Positions 45,780-61,560 of a stretch of DNA of 64,000 bases are shown here, piece after piece. Numbering within the stretch: position 1 is the stretch's first letter; the number at the start of each line of letters is the position of its first letter. Origin of the DNA: Viscum album (Eukaryota; Streptophyta; Magnoliopsida; Santalales; Viscaceae). Under the pieces are notes generated by a model. It did not search any database. It had not been told where the DNA came from and saw nothing but the letters and a program-made list of their open reading frames with translations. Where the stretch lies: contig OY728136.1 in NCBI GenBank assembly GCA_963277665.1, positions 808,939,123-809,003,122 of the forward strand, read 5' to 3'. The translations under genes were made by a program, and so were the position numbers.

Positions 45780-48700
45780 TTTTGTTTCCCATTAATAGAT
45801 AATTTAACAAATGTTTTTCTTATAATTTTAAAAGACCATGTCTCTTATTTTAGGTTAGGAAATTCCATTCATATATATCTATTTCATTATAGTATTTTTC
45901 AAGTCTCCTTTATAGTCATAAATAATTTATGAATTTCTATTTATTTTGAATGATCATTGTTTAAATGTTTTAAATATATTTTCATTTCCATGAGTACAAT
46001 TCATATTGTTTAAATTTTAAAAGATTCCCTTTCAATTTTTATGTTTGATCACATCATTTAACCTCAATTTCTATTTTTTTATAATGAATTATCCCTATAT
46101 ATTTATAGTTTATAAAAAAATTTGTTTCTCTAAATAATTTATAAAATATTTCTTTTTGTATTTTTTTGAAAGATCAATAATATTGCTTATTTCTATAGTG
46201 GGTTTTCTATTAATTCAAAAATATATATTATATCTCTCTGAAATATAATTTAACATTATAAGAAAAATTCATAAAATGATACTATAGACCATAATTAATT
46301 ATATGGATTGTGTAATTGACCTATAATTTATAGGAAGGGTCCATCATTACCTTTGTCTTACTTAATCATCTATTATTTATAAATATGATTTTTCTTTCAA
46401 TGTTTTCCACTGTGAACACTTAAAAATTACTTCCTCTTATTAAAGAGTGTTCACCACAATTCCATACATCAATTTATTGGTAAAATTATTATTTAAAAAA
46501 TATAAAATTATTATATATGGTGTAAATAAATTATTATTTATTACATTTATCGAGTAGTATTCAAAATGAATGTTTCTTCATATGATTGGTTGTGAATTTA
46601 TTTTTCGTTGGTTTATCATGTTATTATTAATGATTGAATTACATACGATTTGTTATGAAAATCCATTATAAAATAATATGAAAAATATTTTAGTTACATT
46701 GGATATTTATAATTTATTAAATAAATCAAATTTTCATTCCATGTTTTCAGTATGCTATAAATAAAGTGAATGATTTTCATTTGAGTTTATATTGGAAAAA
46801 AAATTAAATGAGATAAATATGATATAATAAGATAATTATTTTCTAGTAGCACTCATATGTATTAATGAATGATGAACCAGGTTTTTTATCACTCTATAAA
46901 TTTAGCAGTTTATAGTTTTTATATCAAGAGGTTCATATTCACATTTACATCTTATTTTTTCATATGCACAGGAAATGATATAGTGTACTTTAAATGTAAA
47001 ATTTCAATATATTGTTGATTTCATCCATAGTATTATTTATATTTTCACTCTTATGATATTCTCTCATGGATTTTTATTTATTTATTAACATGATATGAAA
47101 TTACATGATTACTCCATTATGTATTATTTTTGGTTTTTTTGGAAAACAATCATTATATATCTTCGACATACCAAGATTATCATTTTATCCTAACAAATGT
47201 ATTTTAGTTCACATATCAATTGTTTACCCTTCTTAACAATATAGGCTCATAGATGTAATGGGTTTTCTTTACCTCATGTTATGAATACCGTAATGCTATG
47301 AACATTATAGAATAGTTTATTATGTATATAATTTTTGGGATATTTTGAAGACTCGTTATTGAATATGTTTTTCCTATATAATATGAAAATAACATATTTT
47401 TAAAAAGATCATGGGTTTTATTTGTAAATCATATTTTAGATCATTAAAATATTATGTCAAATAGTCGTTGAGGAAGTATTTTGTGAATTTTTTTAATTAT
47501 TTTATGTCAATGTGATGTTACAATTTGGGAGATCCTATAGAAAAGACATAGGAGGAATTATATGGCTCATCTAAAAATATATACTCCTTATCAGGAATGG
47601 TTGGAAACCAAAATCATGAATTAACCACTATATATTCAGGATGATACACCACTAACAACCATAGTTTGTTAAAAAAAAGTACCACTTTATTCCTTATTCA
47701 GATGAATAGTTTTACACCATAATAGTCATTCTATTTTAACATGACTGATTATACAGCCTAATAAAAATCATAGTTATTATCCAAACATATGAAGACCCAC
47801 CTCTATATTTAGGTTTTTTCCACTACACATGATTTTATATTCTTCCATGATCTCACATTATCTAGATAAATCAATTTTTTAATTTAAAATTTGTACACCC
47901 ATGCCTCCTTTGCCGCATATACATCTGGATTGGTCATATTTCCAAATTTCTCTTCAATCTCCCCAATATTTTTTTTCATTTATAAATAAAAATCATAATA
48001 TTCTTAATCACTAAGAGACTCATATGTATCCTTTTTTTATTCTACCTAACAAATACAATGTCTCTTTCCTTATAAATTTAAATTTTGGAATTTCTTCAGA
48101 TTTAAAATAATTTTAACAACATAAAATTTCTGATTATCTATTTTATATGACTATAATATCATTAAAATTTTAAATCGTGACACCTAAAAAAATAAAATTG
48201 TCATCATGACAGTTGATTAATCACTAGTAAATTTAATTGATTTTAGAAAAATGCATACAATATTAATTTTTTAATCCATTAATGTCATGTGGTTTTTGTG
48301 AAGTCATATGATGTGTGTCTCGCATAGATTTTTTGTGTCATTAAATGAAGTCAAACATTCTATAATTAAATAATATAAAATTAAATAATTTCATATTTTA
48401 TGCCTCTATAGTCTAATAAAATTTTATAATTCATATAAAATGGATAAATTCATATAGAAAAATCTTGCATCTCGGCACAATAAATCATGATATCAATGAA
48501 ATAATATTGTCTACATAAACTCCAATAATTAAACAATTATTTAGGTGACATTAGGGTTCTTCCCATTCAACTCCACCATTCTCAATCCCTTCCAAAACAC
48601 CTTATAATATATAGAATCCTATTTATGAATTATTGAAATAATTAAAAACACATTTATCTTTACTCTAAGGACATTTTATTATATAAAATATAAATTATAT

Positions 48701-51700
48701 ATGTTTTTAGAGTATGTTTAGAAAGAAAAACATTCAATAAAATCTCATTCATTTCAAACACGTATTATATAGGAGTTTTAAAGGATAAAGAATTTTCATA
48801 GTTAAAAAAACCACCCATATCAATCATCACATCTTATGGGATATCTTGAATCTATCTAGCCATGTTATCTAAGTTAGAAAAAATATCAATATATATTTCC
48901 AATGTTCAATGAAATAAATATACCATACACATAGAAAAATCATTCGCTCAGATTATTAAAAAATAAAATAATTATTATAGAAAATAAAACCAAAATCTAA
49001 CTATGAAATAAACATACAATATTCATCATTCCAGTGAACGTATAAATTAATTTTGATTATCATGATATCTTTTTTATGGAATAAGTAATTCTTCTATCTA
49101 ATTTCAATGGTGCACATATTGCATATGACTTATCACAATTATGAAACTTCAACATGTAAGACATTCTTTATCTTATATTGTGGCATCAATTTTCTATTTT
49201 TTTGGTGATTTTTTTATTTTAACCTAACCATTGTAATCCATCTTGGTGTATTTTAATCCTTGAAATATTTTATTATAGCATGATAATTTTCACCTAGAAA
49301 AATACTCTCCTATAATAATATCATTTCATGAATTTTTTAATTGAACAATTAATTTTCATCATCTAACTTAAATATCTATAATTTAAACAATTTTTTAAAG
49401 TATAAAATCAAGTATAAAATATGATTTATTACATATCACTTTAGCATCTTCAAATATATTACACATCTTCAAATTCCAATTTTGTATGATTAAAATTATC
49501 TTACCAATACCAAAGAACATAAAATTAAATATTATATGTAATCTATGTGATATTATAAATCAAGATAAAAATATTATTTAGGTTTTAAATTAGCTAACAT
49601 ATCAATTCACATCCATTTTTATTACATATTTTTGGATTTAATCATGATTTCTAATTCCTAATCACTGGGATAGATTGATTATTCATTAATACATATATCA
49701 TTTAATCTGAATGGTCATATATAACATAAATCAACTCCTAATTTTTCATTCATATTATCTAGAAAATCTAATATAACCCATTGAGATTTATTACATTTTT
49801 ATTGTTCTATTATGTGTGATCATACACATGAATTTATTAATTATAAAACTCTAACTCATGATCTTTAAATTTAAAAAAATCATTTCAAAAATTCATAATG
49901 ATTTATTGAGGAAACTAAAAACATTAATGATCATCTAAATAATATATGAAAATTTTAAAATATCAATCCTTTAAAAATTTATTCATCTAGGATTCGAAAG
50001 AATGTGAAGAACCAAAGTGCACATTAGGGGTACTTTAACAAAGCTGCATTACCTAAAAAAATTATTCCTCCTTAACTAAATAATATTATTGTAAATAATT
50101 ATATGATTAGTATAAAAACATTATCAATAATATGCCTAGAATCATCTTTTTAATATTTATGATCACATAAATGATTTTAAATATAATGTATCATCTTTAA
50201 GAATGATAATAATAGGATTGTAACTGAATTTAATTCATAGTTATCTTCTAACTCTCAATTGAAAAAATCTCTTGATTTTTTAAATTAAAACATAAAAAAT
50301 TCTATAAATATATAGTAAATAGTGATTTAAACATCCAATAGTTGTATTAACCATTGATGCAATATCAGGTAAGCTCAAAAATCATCATTGATATAAGCTG
50401 TTACGTACATACACCTCTATATCCATAAGAAATATGAAGTATCTATATTCCTATTTTTGATATTTATTTTAAAAATGATTAGATCTACAATATATAATAT
50501 CATTTTATAGTTATTATAAATTATAGTATGTCAATGTTATATCAAACACCCTCAATCACATTATTTAGTGGGCCCATCATCATCACCTAACACATATTTA
50601 TATTCAATATACATATTGACAACTTATATAATAATCAAAATACATGGGGATCATTAATACACCCTATATATATTCTACATATACCCTTAAATACCAAGAA
50701 TAAATAACAATAAATATGTTCTTAGAAATAATCATTTTTTACACCGTGTTGAAAATAAATATAAAGTATTACGAGTAAGGGGTATTCATATTCACCCTAC
50801 ACCACACTGATGATTGAAATTTACTCTAATATTCATTATAAAATTTAAAACGAGATACATGAGAGAAGGATATAATTAAATTTTACACACAAATGATCAA
50901 TGATTTCATAAAATTTATATTTACTTAATCTAGATTGATGTAGAAAATAAGAGACATTAATCTAGAAATCAATTTTTTCCATAAAAAATATCATCACGTG
51001 ATACCTACATTTGAAAATACTTACATTGTCTATCCATATAGCTATTAAAATGATATATGATATTCAACTCAAAAAATATTCGAAAACACTCAATCATAAA
51101 ATTTTTCTCCATGATTATATTAATTTTATTATCATCTAACTCAAAAAATATCCCCCATAGTAAAAAAAATGATTCGTTTATAAATAATTTTTGAAGAATT
51201 ATCAAAAACATACAAAATTATTACATTTGTCAATAATTCCATATTTTCCAAAGAAAAAGTTAACTTTTTCTATCCTCTAAATACAACTCTTTCTCAATGA
51301 ATAATCCCCATTAATCTTCATCATGGTTATTTCCAAATCAGGTTTTTCATGGAATCAATAATTTTTATTTTTAATCACATGATTCTATAAGGAATTATCA
51401 ATATATTGAAAAGTCTTCAGAGTATTAATATAGTTTATATAGTACATGAATTTATATTATTCCATTAATTAAAAAATAAAAATAAAAATTATAACTAATA
51501 TAGATTCTCATTATATTTTTAATTAGAGAAAACAAACTAGGATTTTCTTCTCATCCCTGAAACCCATTTCAATTCCTCTAAAGCAGTAGGATAAATCATC
51601 AGGATCATTCCTCATCCAATTTTACTTAATATCATTTCCATGGTTAGTATTGTGTAATTGATTTCTATTTTTTTCTTTATATAAAATTGACATTTTTACA

Positions 51701-54700
51701 TTAAGATGAAATGATTATACATTTTATTCACCAGCACTCATCATCCTTTTCCATATCCTAGTTGGTTAGCTGAACAGCCCAAATTTATTATTTCAAATTG
51801 TAATATTTATTATATCTTCTTCAAGAATTCTCAAAAGTATTTCAACTACCCTATTTAGGAATTTCTCAAATTTCACTTCTTGGATGTCTTTTACCACAAA
51901 AATACTTTTATTTATATCTTTGACATATTATTTAAATTATTAATATATATTTATTATTTTAAAATTGATTTTCATCTATTATTTTTAGAGATCAATGATG
52001 TGTTATTTTATTATATAATATAACTATATATTATTTGATTTGTAATTAATATCATTATTCTTACTGTGTTTACCATTATTAACATAGTTCTACTGTTTAA
52101 TCCTAAAGGATAGTTCATCTTTTTTTAACCATTACATCAAAAATTGGATTTTCTTACTTCATAAAAACCATATTATTTATTATTTTTTATATAAACAAAT
52201 AGTAATTATAAAAATATCTAAAAGTATTGAAACTTCAATAAAAGATATATACTCATAGACATTTATTTAATCAAAAGATATTCATTTTTTTGTTTCTTAT
52301 CATAAATATATATCATTCCAACTCAATATAGATATAATCCATATTATATAGATAATTTAATCCTTCCATGAATTGATATTTTATGAAAACAATCAATGGA
52401 TTTTTTCCCAAACCATCGACAATAATATCAATTTCTAATAAAACATATTTTTGAAATTCATTTTAATGATTTATAACAATTATATGTTCAAAATATACAT
52501 CTTTTATGGTATAATTAATTTGGGGGTCAGCTTATCCTACACCTACATATATCCAAAAGTGCTGATATGGTGGGTTTCTATAAGTTTTACAGAACACTTA
52601 TTTGTTAATAATTTTAATTATAACATATAATATGTTTGGGAAAACATTACTATAAACAATGTTTTTTGAAAAAGGGATACATGTTTCTTTGATATTAAAT
52701 AGATTCATCTCTAAATGAATTAAATCCATTTTCAACCAAAATGAGTTATTATGAGACAGTATGATTATAAAAAACATCGATGATAGCACATCTTCTCCTT
52801 GTAATATTAGAGGATTCAATATGAGTTTATTCTATATTTTTCATTAGGATAAATAATTTTTTATAGTACATGTTGGGGGTATTTTACTCATAAACAAATA
52901 GTCTCACACATTACATCTATTTAACTTTTATATTATCAATCAAATCAGTTTTATTTTCAAACATTTCATTTAATGAATTAATATTATCTTTAATCTATTT
53001 ATATTTTACCAAAAATTCATCATTCTCAACATCAATATAATTTTAATGAGGTTGTTCAATATATGGAATATTACCATCAAATATTTCAATTATATCATCA
53101 TTTTCATCAATAATATTTTGAAATAATTTATTAATCTAGGGATAATATATCTTTTTAAGTCGATGTGTACTCTTATTTATATTATATATTCTTTAGGTGA
53201 TAATGACTATTTTAAAACTTATCTATTAGTTTCTTTTTTCATTGCTTCAAATTCTAATTCCATCAATGGATTCTCTGCCTACAAACACAATATAAACTCA
53301 AAAAAAATTGATAACCTCAATATGGTTCTTTTAAAAAAATACATAATTTGATTGGATAAATCTCTATTTTATTTAATAAGAGGAAACTCATCACATCATG
53401 ACCATGATTCTTTATTAGGATAATTATCAATAGATGTAACAGATAAAATTACACATCAATAACATTAAATTAATGATTTAACCCCCTATCTCATTTTATA
53501 TATTTTTCTTTTTTTAATTTTTATTCTTCTTTGTATTATTAATGTATTTTTATATAAATTTTACATTTATATAGACAGAACTATGTTATCCATCTATGGA
53601 AAATAATAAACCTCAAAAAAAATCACATCGTAAATAAAATATAAAAAAAATTGAAATAGTTTTAGATCAATTATTAATTTTTATCTAGGTTTTATATTAA
53701 TTATAGTGCATATTGATCTAAGTAGTTAGCATGATAGGGAGTGAATCAGTGTGAACAAGTTTAAGTAAATTTTTTATTTTCAATTAAATTTTATAATATT
53801 AAAAACTATAAACATATTAACATGAATATATCTTAATATTACTTTCAAACAAAGCACACCACATATATATTAATACCATTCTGGAAAAACTAATCGTTTT
53901 ATTTTGATAATATTACATTCTTGGTGGTTGACTTGGGCCTTATGGTGTTCATGATGATTCTTTGAAATATGAGTTAAAATGATATGATTATATGAATATA
54001 TGGGGCATGTATCACACCTTACCATAGAGGATATATACTATAAATTCTTTATTGACTCAAAATTTGTTCTTTGTATTTTATTCCACCGATTTATAATAAA
54101 AATCAACATTATATTTTTGAAATAGATCATATTCTCTTCTCCAAGATGTCTTTATATCAACTGATATGGTATTTAATAAAAAAATTAGTTATTAAATACC
54201 AATATCTCTTCATTTATAGTATCATGAATTTTTTCTTGTATTCTTTCCTTAATATAAATAATGTTTGAAACATATATGTTGTGGGTTCCATTATGGTGTC
54301 TTATTCAAAATTCACATATGAATATCAATGTAAATAATATAATAAAAATTGTATATGGTAAATTATTTATAGTAAATATTATTCTTCTTCATTAATATCC
54401 TAAATATATAGAATATGTTTATCAACTAATGGTTCCATCCTTCATTAATTAAATTCCTCTTATTCCTATTTTTGATTTATAATATAATGTAACTGATATG
54501 ATTATCTTCTCTCTTCATATATCAATTTTATTCTTCCTTATTGCTCAAGATAAAATACATCACCACCTCGTATGTTTCTCTATCAATCATACCTCCATTA
54601 CCATTGTCGTATTATTCTATTTTTATGATCATCATCTCAATAAATGATTTTTGTATATTCTCCATGATCCTCAATCAAAAACCAATCTCATTAAAATGTT

Positions 54701-57700
54701 ACCACGATCGACAATAAAAATAAAATTACACAACTAATCGTGTGGTTCTTCCCCCAATGACCTTATTCTTCCCTAACTAATCATGATATTAAATAATTTA
54801 TCTACTATTATTCCAAAATATCACATGATATTATCTTTTAAAACGATCAATAAAATATCCTATAATTAATTACTATATCTTTTATCTCTATTTTAATAAT
54901 TTTCATATTATTATTTGAAAATATATAGAAATCAATCTATGAATTTATTTATTTTCATCATTTAAGTCACCAAAAATATTAACACCACATTAATTTTATC
55001 ACCCATGAAGATAATATTTTATAACAAAGCTATACACAAAACTGCACAGAATATTTCCATAAAACCTACATTTTATAGTAAAATCACTTTTCCATAGTGA
55101 TCATTCAATATAATTTTGAAACAAGATATAACTATTTACATAAATAATTTAATTTTATATCTCTATCATGTGACGCACCTATTCCATGAAACAAATCACT
55201 TCTATAAACATTCATAAAAAATAGATGACTACAACTTATACAATGGCATGCTTTTTCATTATGGTGTGCATTTTTATTTTTTTTAAGAACCATTTCCTCT
55301 CTTTTGAAATCATTTAAATCAGCCATATAATTCATTGTGGGATGATAATTTTATCATATAATAATAATAATCTCATGGAGATCATATATATAATGGTATA
55401 TAATCATAATTATTAATATAATGAAGAATTTTATGAATAAAAGAGTTTAAATATCCAAAATTATTTTATTTTTTCGCAGTTTACTTTCATTTAGGAAATT
55501 TTATTTTTCTATGCCTCAATTTAAAAATCCAAACTATGAAACACATGTGAAAATTTATCCTTCATAATATAAAATGATCATATTTATTTTAAAAAATGTC
55601 TTAAATATTACATACCATCTATGAGATGTGTTTTCCCAGTAAAGGTATTTACTCACTAAAAAGGGGGATGAGTTTCTGTGAAAATAGAAAATCAATGTTT
55701 CATCGTATTATAGATTTTAGTTTACATGATAATGAATCTTAAAATAAATATAGAGTACATAATATTAATATATTATAAAATAAACCTATAATAAATTATA
55801 TTCAATTATATAATGTTAGTAATGAGATAGAAATTAATACATTAATAATTGTAAAAAAGAGTTGTAATACAATTAATAATATAAAAACTTGAAAATGATA
55901 TTATTAACACTATGAATATATTTAGCATAACCCTTGACATTTATCCAAAATATAATTATGATATGTTGAGGTGATCAACTTCATCCTAGTTCTACACTGA
56001 TAAATTCCTTGATTATTGACCTATTAAAATATACCATGTTACAAACATTAAAATTCATAGATTGATGCTCTTCAATGTAAATGGGTAACTCTAGAACTAA
56101 TCAACTCTCTAATATAATTATACTTAAGATGACCTCATAAGGAAATCACTGAAAATGATGGTTTGGAAAATATAACTTCCATCCTAAGAATCTCATAAAT
56201 ATGAAGGTATGGAATAAGCTAGGTTCCAATATCAAAATCTATTGAATCACAATTATTGAAAAACAAACCCTTTGAATCGAAATATTATGTCATTTAAGAA
56301 GATACCTCACACAAACGATTATATTAACAAAAAATATATAAAAACCCTAAAATAGAAATTTTATGATGAAACAAAACAATATACATATAACAATGAATAC
56401 AATATTAGAAAATATATTGAATCATTAACATATAAAATTCCACTCCAAAAATAAATTAGTTTAATTAAAGATAATGTTTTAACAAATTACAACAGTCAAA
56501 TTAAGAGTTTCTTGGGTATGGTTTCAATATCATAAGATGAATTAAACCATCATATGTAGAATATAACTTCAATATCTAGTAACCAAGTAGAATTAAATCG
56601 GAGTACTATTTATGTATGAAAAATAGTTTTCCCTTCTTTATACAAAATATTCATGTGATTAAAAGTTATAAAACATAAAATTAGTACATTAAAAAATTAT
56701 TTATTAATGAAAATTCATATCAAATGTATATCTTTTAAAATAAATTTATATGATGATGGTTACTGGATTGAAAAATCTACTAATTTCTTGAAATTCCGAT
56801 GACATGAAAAGAGAATATAATTCTAACAATAAATTTAAAAAGTAATCCCATATAACATTTCATCAATAATCCCTTTTTGTGTAACATTTAGAAAATAATA
56901 ATACTCTCATGGTTCCCAAGGTCTCCCCATATACCAAATCATCCATCAAATACATTATTAAACAACAATATCATTTTAAATTTCTCCCATTTGGTGATTT
57001 TCAAAAATAAAAAAAATAAAAAAAATTGAAAACATCTAGAAAAAGTTAATAAGTCACCACATATAAATTTTAATTCTCTCACTATGGTATATATAATATC
57101 TAAAATTTTAAATTATTTATAATAATAAAAGTAGAAATTTAAAACCATGCCATTTTTAAAGAGTTTAAAAGAATTAGAGTTTATTTATGTAAAAACTAGT
57201 TCACTTATTAAATATAAAATAATAAAATCAATCACTTGAGAATCTAGTATAAATTTCTTAAAATAAAATTAAACATTAAATAAAAAATAGAAAATAGAAA
57301 AAATCACTTCAAAATATTGTGGTAGATTTAGATATCATTTTCTCAAGTGTCTTTATTATCTTTTTTAGATCTTCTCTGACCTCCTTAGCTTGTTTTAATT
57401 CCATATAATAGTATTCTATAGAAAAATTAAATTATTTAAAGTATTTATTTTTTTCTTAAAACATCCTATATTTATAAACAAACTTATTATCTTTCCATAT
57501 AACATCATATCTCTTTAGGTTAAAAACATTTAAAATCATCCACTTCATTTCATAGCTCGTCATTCCATTTAGGAAAATAATTTATTCAATTATCATGATG
57601 CTTCTCAAAATACACTATTAATTTAATTTGTTGAATTGAAACTAAAAATATTTAAAAATATTGATTCATCATACTTCATTTCAAATTTATGTCAAAATAT

Positions 57701-58637
57701 TTTCATAAATATAAGATATGTCTATACATCCACTAAGGTTTTCTATGAAAAAAATATTCTATAGTGAATTAATGTTATAACTAATATTTCCTTTGATTCC
57801 CTGAGAAGTAGTTCATCCATAATCTCTTATTTTTCTCCCACATATACATATTTAAATATCATCCAATAAACAATATTTTGATTAACTATATATCAAAGCG
57901 TAATACAACTAATTATTATTATAACTCATTCGTATTCTCATTTCATAGATAAAATATCCCTGATGTAAACATTTTGAGACGATTCATCATCATAGAATTT
58001 GTTAAAAATAATTCCATTTCATCTTATAAAATCTATAGATATTTATCCTTAAAAATAATAAACTAAATTAATTTAGTATGAGTAGTATAATATGATATTT
58101 ATTCTATTTACTAGCATAATCAGAAGAATATGTTTTGATTTTTGAACTAAAATCATATGAGGATGATTCATTATTAGTCAAACTTGATAAAGATTAATAA
58201 ATATTAGTATAAAATGATCATAATTCTTTGTATTATTTTAGGGTGGAGATTGATGAATCGTAGGCTACATTCATTCAATGAAATATGTAGTATTTTTATC
58301 TAATAGTGACTAGTTTGTTATAGATTCTGATTTGTATTCTACTCCATCAACCACTTACAATATCATCTGCACCGTAGTGTAAACATACTTGAAATTCAAT
58401 ATTTTATCTTATTTTATTTGTATTTAATATAATTTATTTCTAATAGAATAAAAAATTGTTGTGACTTGAGACAGTTTGACTTTTAATTAATATTTCAAGT
58501 TTTACTCACACACCCTTTATTGATTCATTTCCAATCTCAACACCTTTTTTATGATTTTTAGATATTAGAAAATATATTATTTCAAATTAAAATAAATTAT
58601 TTGGTATCTTTTGTGACACAAAATTAATATTTTAGGT
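45780..58637. other. AT-rich DNA without recognisable genes
   Basis: Nearly 13 kb of very AT-rich sequence. Open frames are all below ~75 codons and carry no motif I can defend. If unit 2 is a 3' LTR, part of this should be a decayed minus-strand internal region; a segment near 47,900-47,960 (minus, reading EEKFGNMTNPDVYAAKEAW) looks coding-like but I cannot assign it. No tandem array, RNA gene or clear terminal inverted repeat was seen apart from the small hairpin at 46,412. Confidence 0.5.
46412..46454. repeat. Perfect 9-bp inverted repeat (hairpin)
   Basis: GTGAACACT (46,412-46,420) and AGTGTTCAC (46,446-46,454) flank a 25-nt AT-rich loop. It may be a remnant of a small transposon or chance; no flanking duplication was identified. 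Confidence 0.35.
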
Positions 58638-60601
58638 TGTGTTACCCACAACAATGAGTTTCTAAAAAATCTTGTATTGAACGTAATAGTCAGTTATACT
58701 GAACAATAATGCACAATTATTATTATTATTTACTATGTCATTTATCAAACATCCTTTATATTGGAGGAAATAAAAAGAAATTAATATATTATGTTTACAG
58801 ATATTTATAAAAGGTTTTTACATTTATATAACAGATTCTATAGGAATATAATGAGAAAAAATTAAATTTGACGTGTAACAACACTATTTTTCTAAAAGTT
58901 ATTTTCCCTTTTTGATGGTGCATATGATTTTAAAATATTTTTTTAAACATTATTAAAAAAAAATTGAAAATTTTAAATTCACATATTAATTATAAATATT
59001 AAATTTTAATTTGGTTTAATTTTTTTTATTTTCTGTAGAAGATTTATTTTTAATGAATAGACAGAATATTGAATTTTAATTGAAAATTGCATTTTTGTCT
59101 AATTTATTTACATCAGTAAATTTTATATTATATTTAATTTAATTTATAATAAGTTCAAAAATAAATAAATAAAATTTATTTCATTTGAATCAATCTCACA
59201 TTTAAATTGTATTTAAAAACATTTCAAAAATTTAAACAATTTTACTTTAAAAATTCATTGTTTTGTCTTGTGTGTGGGACTAATTATAAATTTTATTTTT
59301 CTAATAATGTGAAATTTATTTTTAAAAATGTATTAAATGATTATAATCTTAATGATTTCTAATTTATAATATTGTAAACATAGTTTTTTCCGATAAATAT
59401 TATTTATAGTAATTAAAATTAATTACTTCGATTCGGGTAAAAACTGTTTTACACAGTTGTTAAAATTTTATCAGATGGGTCCAAATGAACTATAAATTTG
59501 TCTAACACCCCTTGAATAGAAATATATCAACCCATATAACCTTTTTATAAATTTATATTAGTTTTTGGAATATAATTCAAATAATGTGACCGTTATATTA
59601 GTTATTGGCAAAACTATTCAATTAAAGTGACCTATATAAAAATTTATAAAAAATAAGAGAAAAAATGTACCTTTCTTATTTTATATTCAATAATACTTTT
59701 TTTAAGATGGAAAAAATATATAAGAATTTTCATAAATATTATTATAAAATATAGGATAAGTATTACTATAATAACAATTGATATATAATTTTATAGATGA
59801 TATGACTAATAAATGATTACAAAACTCTAACAAATGGATTATTTCATTTTTAATAAAATAATATAAATGATACTGAAAAAATTAAATGTTATTTAAATAT
59901 AATGAAATAGGGTGTTATATTAATTTTGAAGATGTATATATATATATATCCTGATACATATCTTTTCAATTAATATATTTTAATTCTATTACTATCTTGA
60001 TATTTTATAAATTTCAGTTATATATATAATGTTAAAATTATCATTAATGTTGTTTTATAAAAAATTATATTTTATTAAATGATTTTAAATTAAATGAAAT
60101 AAAATATTAAATATTTTATTATAAATATGAATAAATATCAAAAAATCATTCATGGACCAATTTATCTTTTATAATGAACATATTAACCCATAATAATTAA
60201 AAAAATGTTGTCATGGTTATGGTTAAAGTATCATTTTTTCACTTTACATGCACTTAAATTAGATTTAATTTATAATACACAAGTGATATTTATTTAATGA
60301 TTTAGTATATATATTTTAAAATAGTGGGTCAAAATTATGTAAGATTTAATAGTTTAATTTGGTTTTAATGGACAATTTAAATAGGTTAGAAACTAGTGAC
60401 CTTAATAAAAAACCAAAAAATAAAAAAATAAGGAGACCTGTGAGTTACAAAATAAAATTATAAAAAAATTAATTTAATTTTTTGGGTTATTTTTTCTTGA
60501 ACATATATAACATAAAATACCTTTGGAAGAAAATTAGGTAAGGGAGACCTCTAAATATTATTAAATTTTTTGTATTTTGAAGAGTTCCGCTCCACCTCAA
60601 C

Positions 60602-60609
60602 TTTAAAGA
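60602..60609 (+). promoter_or_regulatory. Possible decayed TATA box of the element F LTR
   Basis: TTTAAAGA sits between CTCCACCTCAAC and CACTCTCCTAACTTC, followed by CTTCACACCAC, matching the context of the element A TATA box (TATAAAAG ... CTCACACCAC). Confidence 0.35.
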
Positions 60610-61135
60610 GGAAATCACTCTCCTAACTTCTTCACACCACTAAATCCGTATTGATCATCCAAAACATTACCATATAAACTCCAAAAATTCATAAAAACGT
60701 ACTATAAGAATCTTTATGGCATTAAATAAATCAAACAATTTCCCTCGGTTCAAACCAAAAAAATTTACCCAATAAATAGTTAGTGTTCGTTAACAACTAG
60801 TTTTATTTTCATTATTTACCTAACAGTTATATTTTTAGTATTAAATTAATAGATAATAACTTCCATATACTCAATATAAAAAAATATAATTTTTTTCATG
60901 AAAAATACAAAAAATATCCATCAAATGGGTAATGAAATTATTATTTGTGTTTACAGAGAACTACTTCCTCACAAAACAATATCATTCATTTTTCCTTTAC
61001 CACCTATTATGAAAGGGTATAATGATATACATGAAATTCTTTATATGATATATATGATATTAATAATTATTTAATACTAATTTAAATAATATATAACACA
61101 TATCACCATGAAATCCATTTTTTAGGTATATGATA

Positions 61136-61560
61136 ACAACGTTTTTGGACGTGCAGACTACCGCCTCCTCAAATCGTTGTGATTTGATCAACAATTATAT
61201 GGAATGTATTAATTATGGGTTTATAAAATGATATAAATGAAATATTTATGATATTCATGACATAAATATCTATCTGGGAATATAAAATAACATCTTTTTT
61301 ATTCCATTTCATACCCTAAAACTGATAATGTTGGTGGTGGATGTGCGGACTACCACCTCCTAGAAGCAATGTGAATCTTTGTTTTTTCTCCATCAAATAA
61401 AAGAATGATATATATAAGTATATATAGTTATGTAATATTTAATTTATTATATAATATTAATTTTGGAAAGATAAAATTTACATACCTTCATTCCACAATG
61501 ATCCTCGAAAAATTGTAACGTTACAAATGCATATGTACGACATATTATCTCTGTGATCTT
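61136..61560 (+). repeat. Three loop modules at ~190-bp spacing (element F LTR)
   Basis: Modules read GACGTGCAGACTACCGCCTC (from ~61,148), GATGTGCGGACTACCACCTC (from ~61,340) and GCATATGTACGACATATTAT (from ~61,529). The first keeps a perfect 6-bp outer stem ACAACG/CGTTGT (61,136-61,141 and 61,175-61,180). They correspond in order and spacing to the hairpin triplet of element A. Confidence 0.65.

Noticed and set aside
55658..55672. Purine tract AAAAAGGGGGATGAG as a polypurine tract and LTR start
   Set aside because: The following sequence shows no LTR-like start and no second copy was found in the window.
59936..59950. Short TA microsatellite
   Set aside because: Only a few dinucleotide units in AT-rich DNA; not informative.
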